Of a stretch of 64,000 bases of DNA, positions 60,346 to 64,000 are shown piece by piece. The DNA is from CAWBBA01 sp963729795. GTDB lineage: Bacteria; Desulfobacterota; Desulfomonilia; Desulfomonilales; Desulfomonilaceae. Location of the stretch: positions 70,959 to 134,958 of the forward strand of contig CAVSPC010000040.1 of the NCBI GenBank assembly GCA_963729795.1, written 5' to 3'. The notes under the pieces were generated by a model. That model had not been told where the DNA came from and searched no databases. It saw only the letters and a list, made by a program, of their open reading frames with translations. How positions within the stretch are numbered: position 1 is the first letter of the stretch; every line of letters starts with the position of its first letter. A program made the translations under genes and the position numbers.

Positions 60346-60837
60346 ATGCAGGACACAGGGGACTTATTGGAAGGGCTGAGGCGAACACCCACGATATTGT
60401 CTGAATTCGTAAGGACAATTCCGGAAACCAAACTGGACTTGCGAAGGGGCCAGGGCTTCTGGACGATCGCTGAACATGTCAGCCACTTGGCTGAGGTCCA
60501 GCCAATGTTATTGGGTCGTTTTGAACGATTCATGAATGAGGATCGCCCGGAGTTTGTCCCGTACATTCCCGCAGATGATAAGGACGCCCCTGACACTCCT
60601 CTACGTATGAATATGACCGCTGCCGTGGAGCAGTTCGCGCACTACCGCGGCAAACAACTCGTTCTCCTTGAAAGTGCAGATGACGTGATATGGCAAAAGA
60701 CGGCAATACACCCGGAGTATGAGATCTATTCCTTTTACATTTTGGCCCGGCATGCTCTGATGCATGATTACTGGCACATGTACAGGATAGAGGAACTTTG
60801 GCTGACGAAGGATGCCTATCTAACAAAGATGGAATAG
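60346..60837 (+). CDS. DinB-family protein
   Basis: 163 residues from ATG 60346 (GGAGAAGAAAA upstream). Four-helix layout with metal-ligand histidines: FWTIAEHVSHLAEVQPMLLG (first His) and ILARHALMHDYWHMYRIEEL (the His pair on the last helix). DinB-like proteins include thiol-dependent transferases and stress proteins; the substrate is unknown here. The middle TPLRMNMTAAVEQFAHYRGK is standard for the fold. Confidence 0.78.
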   Translation: MQDTGDLLEGLRRTPTILSEFVRTIPETKLDLRRGQGFWTIAEHVSHLAEVQPMLLGRFERFMNEDRPEFVPYIPADDKDAPDTPLRMNMTAAVEQFAHYRGKQLVLLESADDVIWQKTAIHPEYEIYSFYILARHALMHDYWHMYRIEELWLTKDAYLTKME

Positions 60838-61024
60838 CAGCGGGCAAGAGCCAAAGTATTTGCCGGAATGGGAAAACTAGACCATTCGGTCGTCACTTTG
60901 AGCGGTGGCAAGGGTGCCGGAACTTTGCCTTGGAGGTTCTGCGTCAACCATGATAGTGAAATTAAGCCAGTTTGCGAGCAGATCTCGCAAGATATTAGCT
61001 CCCGGGGAGCTTGGGAACCAGAAC

Positions 61025-61953
61025 TTACTGCGGGGGCACTTCGTGCAGATTGCCGTTAAAATGTTCCTTGATAACCAGGAGGAATGCCTCTGCAGCCGGC
61101 GATAGCCGTTCTTCCCGGTTTACCAGAACGTCGATGGCCCCCATCCTGATATCCCCACCCTCAATCTGAACAACCCTCAGGCATCCTTCGAGCAACCTCT
61201 TCGCGGATATTCGGCTCAAACATGACAGCTACCCCTTTCTTTTGGCGGGCCAGCTCCTTGCCTAGCTCGATATTGTTTATCTCAGCCCCAATCAGAGGTT
61301 GAAGCCCCCTTTTCTTAAAGTGATGCAGAATGATTGCCCGAGAGGCTGACCCCTCTGACTGAATTATCAAGGGATGGGAAATCAACTCGGCCCATTTTAC
61401 GGGCTTGTCCAGAGGCAGGGGGTATTCCGGGCTGGCGACAAGAAAAAGCCTTTCTTCTACGGGAATGCGGTACAGGCGAAGTCGCTCACTGTAAGGATAT
61501 AGCACACCAATAAGGCAGATGTCCTGCTTGAAATCGAGCAGATCTTCGACCATCGCCGCGGACGGACCTTCTCGTATGGAAAGCCGAATGGACGGATGAA
61601 GCTCCTTGAATTTGTCTATGAGCGCCATAAAATACAGCATCAACGGACTGGCAATCCCCACGGAAAGATTGTTAAACCGGTAACTCTTGAGGGGAAGTTG
61701 CTCCGTCATCACTGCCTGGTTGAGAAGTTTCTTCCGCATAAAGCAGCAGCCTTTCACCGGCCCTCGTCAGGGTGACTCGTTTCTTCTTCATGTTTACGAG
61801 CTTAACTCCAAACTGCACCTCCAGACCATGCACATGTTGAGTTATCGCCGGCTGAGTCATTGAGAGCTTCTCGGCGGCCCTGCTGAAGCTCTGTTCCTTT
61901 GCCAGGAAATAAAAGGAGATCACATGATGAAGGTTAAGCTGGAAACGGCTCAT
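61025..61953 (-). pseudogene. LysR-family regulator with two frameshifts
   Basis: The N-terminal HTH begins at 61953: HHVISFYFLAKEQSFSRAAE, then KLSMTQPAITQHVHGLEVQF. Near 61700 the frame changes to the effector domain (YRFNNLSVGIASPLMLYFMA; FLVASPEYPLPLDKPVKWAE; INNIELGKELARQKKGVAVM). Near 61195 it changes again to LEGCLRVVQIEGGDIRMGAI and AAEAFLLVIKEHFNG, ending at 61025. A complete LysR protein is about 300 residues, and all of it is recognisable. As it stands no functional activator can be made. It may have regulated the neighbouring catabolic genes. Confidence 0.85.
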
Positions 61954-62142
61954 GAATCAATTGTTATATACGTTTGTAATCCCGTCAAGTACTGAGTCGC
62001 ATCTTGCCTTATAAAATCATTAGGAGATTGCTATTGCATTAATTTGGCCCGTCGCTAAGAATCTTTTGTAAAAGCACAGGCAATGCCACCGAGAACTTCC
62101 AAGCACCTCACCCGATAACGTGCTCGAAACGAGGACGAGAGA

Positions 62143-62481
62143 ATGAAACGAAGAATCACCGAAAACCTTGACGTGGATCTGGAACGGGAAATGTGGACTT
62201 GCCACTATTGCGGCAAGGATCTGATTTCCGCAAGGCAAAATTTCAAAGAAGGCTGCCTCGTGTATGCACGAGATCCGAGGGATATATATCGGCCGCTTAT
62301 TGACGGAGAATATAGCTTCTCGCCTAATCCTGAATGGGTTCGTATCGTCGAATTCTATTGCCCTCAGTGCGGGGTAATGATCGAGAATGAAATCCTGCCT
62401 CTCGGCCATCCTTTGACGCACGAGGTCGAGTTGGATGTCGATGCATTGAAAGAAAAATATTTGCAGAAAGAGAGCGTGTGA
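62143..62481 (+). CDS. Acetone-carboxylase gamma-subunit-like zinc protein
   Basis: 112 residues: RRITENLDVDLEREMWTCHY, then CGKDLISARQNFKEGCLVYA, RDPRDIYRPLIDGEYSFSPN and IVEFYCPQCGVMIENEILPL. The two CxxC pairs (CHYC, CPQC) form the zinc site of the small subunit of acetone carboxylases and related aryl-ketone carboxylases. It is translationally overlapped (GTGTGA) with the following hydantoinase-like gene, as in such operons. This gene appears intact although its partner is not. Confidence 0.8.
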   Translation: MKRRITENLDVDLEREMWTCHYCGKDLISARQNFKEGCLVYARDPRDIYRPLIDGEYSFSPNPEWVRIVEFYCPQCGVMIENEILPLGHPLTHEVELDVDALKEKYLQKESV

Positions 62482-64000
62482 TATGGGCGCGCATATTCGA
62501 CATAGATACCGGTGGCACCTTCACAGACGTCGTGGTGGCCCTGGACGGACGTCTCGTCTACGCCAAGGCCCCAACAACTCCCCACAGGCTTGCAGAAGGC
62601 TGCATGAAAGGCGTGGAAATTGCTGCGCAAGATCTGGGGATGACGTTGGAAGAATTGCTCCGGAATACCGAGAGCTTCATATCTCCACCACCTTTGCCAC
62701 AAACACGGCTGATTCAGAAAATCGGTCCGAGGCTGGGGTTAATCACTACTGAAGGCTTCGAAGATCTTTTGGTTATAGGAAAAGGGTCGAGTTGGTCGGA
62801 CGAGATGACCGTCAAGGAGATGCGCAATATGGCTCGAAGTCGAGAAACCCAAGCAACTCATCCCTCGTGATATGACCGTGGGTGTAAAGGAGCGAGCACA
62901 CGAGGTGAAATCATCAGGCCTCTCGATGAGGACGACGTCCTCCAAAAAGTGAGGTCTCTTGTGGACAAGGGCGCGGGCCATCGCGGTCAGTCTTCTTTAC
63001 TCCTATCTTAATCCGGAGCACGAACAAAGGATCAAAAAGCTTATTCAGCATGAGTTTCGAGGACACTGTCTCGCTGCGGCTTTCCCGATAGTCTTGTCTT
63101 CTGAAGTCTGTCCCAAGCGGGGCGAATACACCGGACGACCACCACAATACTGAATGCCTACCTCCAGAAGCCAATTCAGTGGGGAATGATGGACCTCGCT
63201 GGGGAATGTCCGGAAGAACGGATACACAAAGAGCCTCCTCGCTATCCACTGTACTGGGGCAATGGCCCCGGTATACCGTTCAACACCTCTCCAGACTTAC
63301 AGCGCCGGCCCCATTGCCGGTCTCATGGCCGGTTCCTATTTCGAGCAAATGCTTGGCTTCGATCACGTTGTGGTTGGCGACATGGGCGGCACCAGCTTTG
63401 ACCTGTCACTCGTGATCCAAGGGAACCCTCGCTTTTACGAGATCAAGCTGGTTGGTGGAAGCTGGTGGGTGGACATGACCATGCTGTGGCTCAGGTCCAT
63501 CGGGGCAGGCGGTGGATCGATTGGTTGGATCAACAAGACACTGAAGAACCAGCTTGAAGTGGGTCCTCGAAGCGCCGGCGCTTCGCCCGGTCCGGCGGCC
63601 TACAATAGAGGCGGACATGAGCCGACTGTCACGCATGCCGATATTGTACTTGGTACATCAACCCCGACTATTTCTATGGCGGCAAGACGAAGTTTGAAAG
63701 ATCTCGCTTGGAATGCCGTTAAAACCAGGGTGGCCGACCCTCTGGGCATCGATCCCGTCGAGGCAGCCTGGCGCATCAAAAAAGTGGCAGACGCGAACAT
63801 GGGCGACACCATCGTCAAAGAGACGTATTTGAGGGGCTTCGATCCCAGAGACTTTGTGCTCTTCGCCGCCGGGGCTGCCGGGCCTACTCATTGCTGTGGC
63901 TTCGGTTTCTACGGAAAGCTGAATCGGATCGCGATCTTTCCTCTTTCCTGTCTTCTGTGCCCTTGGATCCGGCGGGATGGATATCATCCACATTTACGAG
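62478..64000 (+). pseudogene. Hydantoinase/oxoprolinase A (HyuA)-like gene, multiply frameshifted, runs off the window
   Basis: Starts at GTG 62478: ARIFDIDTGGTFTDVVVALD (the ATP-binding N terminus), then TPHRLAEGCMKGVEI. FATNT, expected near 62690, is read in another frame, with two compensating shifts around it. Later blocks change frame several more times: VRSLVDKGAGHRGQSSLLLS region near 62950, YLNPEHEQRIKKLIQHEF near 63010, PIAGLMAGSYFEQMLGFDHV near 63320, VVGDMGGTSFDLSLVIQGNP near 63370, IGAGGGSIGWIN near 63500, FVLFAAGAAGPTHCCGFGF near 63860. The family is about 650-720 residues. Together with the gamma-like subunit it was once part of an acetone/aryl-ketone carboxylase or hydantoinase system. 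Confidence 0.85.

Overview
The window looks like a chromosomal segment of an anaerobic member of the Desulfobacterota (a Desulfomonile- or Syntrophaceae-like sulfate reducer or syntroph). This is an inference from gene content: a MoaD/ThiS-E1 pair, a 4Fe-4S dienoyl-CoA-reductase-like flavoenzyme, a medium-chain-type acyl-CoA synthetase and a hydantoinase/acetone-carboxylase-like pair. It is not a sequence match. The two ends are ordinary chromosome containing many broken catabolic genes. The middle is accessory DNA.

1-10 kb: an IS110 remnant; a sulfur-carrier/E1 cluster (276-1862); a heavily frameshifted old-yellow-enzyme/dienoyl-CoA-reductase pseudogene (1966-3980); and a TPR, DUF4037, epimerase operon whose last gene is frameshifted. 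Next come two genes interrupted by related transposons. A 205-bp miniature element sits in an antibiotic-biosynthesis-monooxygenase-like gene, and a 1597-bp IS1182-family element sits in a PhoU-like helical gene. Both insertions are bounded by CTAG. Removing either one together with one CTAG copy restores an open frame. 10-14.2 kb holds an IS1380 fragment, a family-A DNA polymerase that has lost its fingers motif, and a winged-helix protein.

14.3-58.4 kb: two almost identical 2.64-kb IS91-family elements (HUH transposase plus XerD-like recombinase), in inverted orientation, bracket about 39 kb of island DNA. Just inside the left copy is the 3' half of a tRNA-Pro(CGG) gene next to an integrase, an attachment-site arrangement. 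Xis-Int modules with the same 10-nt gene overlap lie at both ends of the island and point outward. The left int is frameshifted and the right one is truncated by the IS91 copy. The left half (18-29.4 kb, minus strand) carries small unknown genes, a P22-type antirepressor, a MerR-like regulator, a GIY-YIG nuclease, a primase-helicase and a sigma factor. It also has a gene-free origin-like region (24.2-25.0 kb) with about a dozen YGACAGG heptamers around an AT-rich block. The middle (29.8-45.1 kb) has a methyltransferase-fold protein, a large PD-(D/E)XK protein, a split SNF2 helicase, a DUF6094-type DNA methyltransferase, a Cas4/RecB-like nuclease, a Rad52/ERF-like annealing protein and a trio of overlapping tiny membrane proteins. 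The right part (46.3-55.7 kb) has an HTH-DnaB-N fusion gene, ankyrin and TPR proteins and an ISKra4 transposase. No capsid, terminase, relaxase or type IV secretion genes were seen, so the island reads as a plasmid- or satellite-like integrative element, or several merged ones.

58.4-64 kb: acyl-CoA synthetase, DinB-like protein, a frameshifted LysR regulator, an acetone-carboxylase-gamma-like zinc protein, and a hydantoinase/oxoprolinase pseudogene running off the window.

The most unusual signal is a leader element of three or four hairpins with an invariant GCACAA linker, repeated four times in front of four consecutive minus-strand genes (18.7-21 kb). Its stems show compensatory base changes, which points to a structured RNA that I do not recognise.
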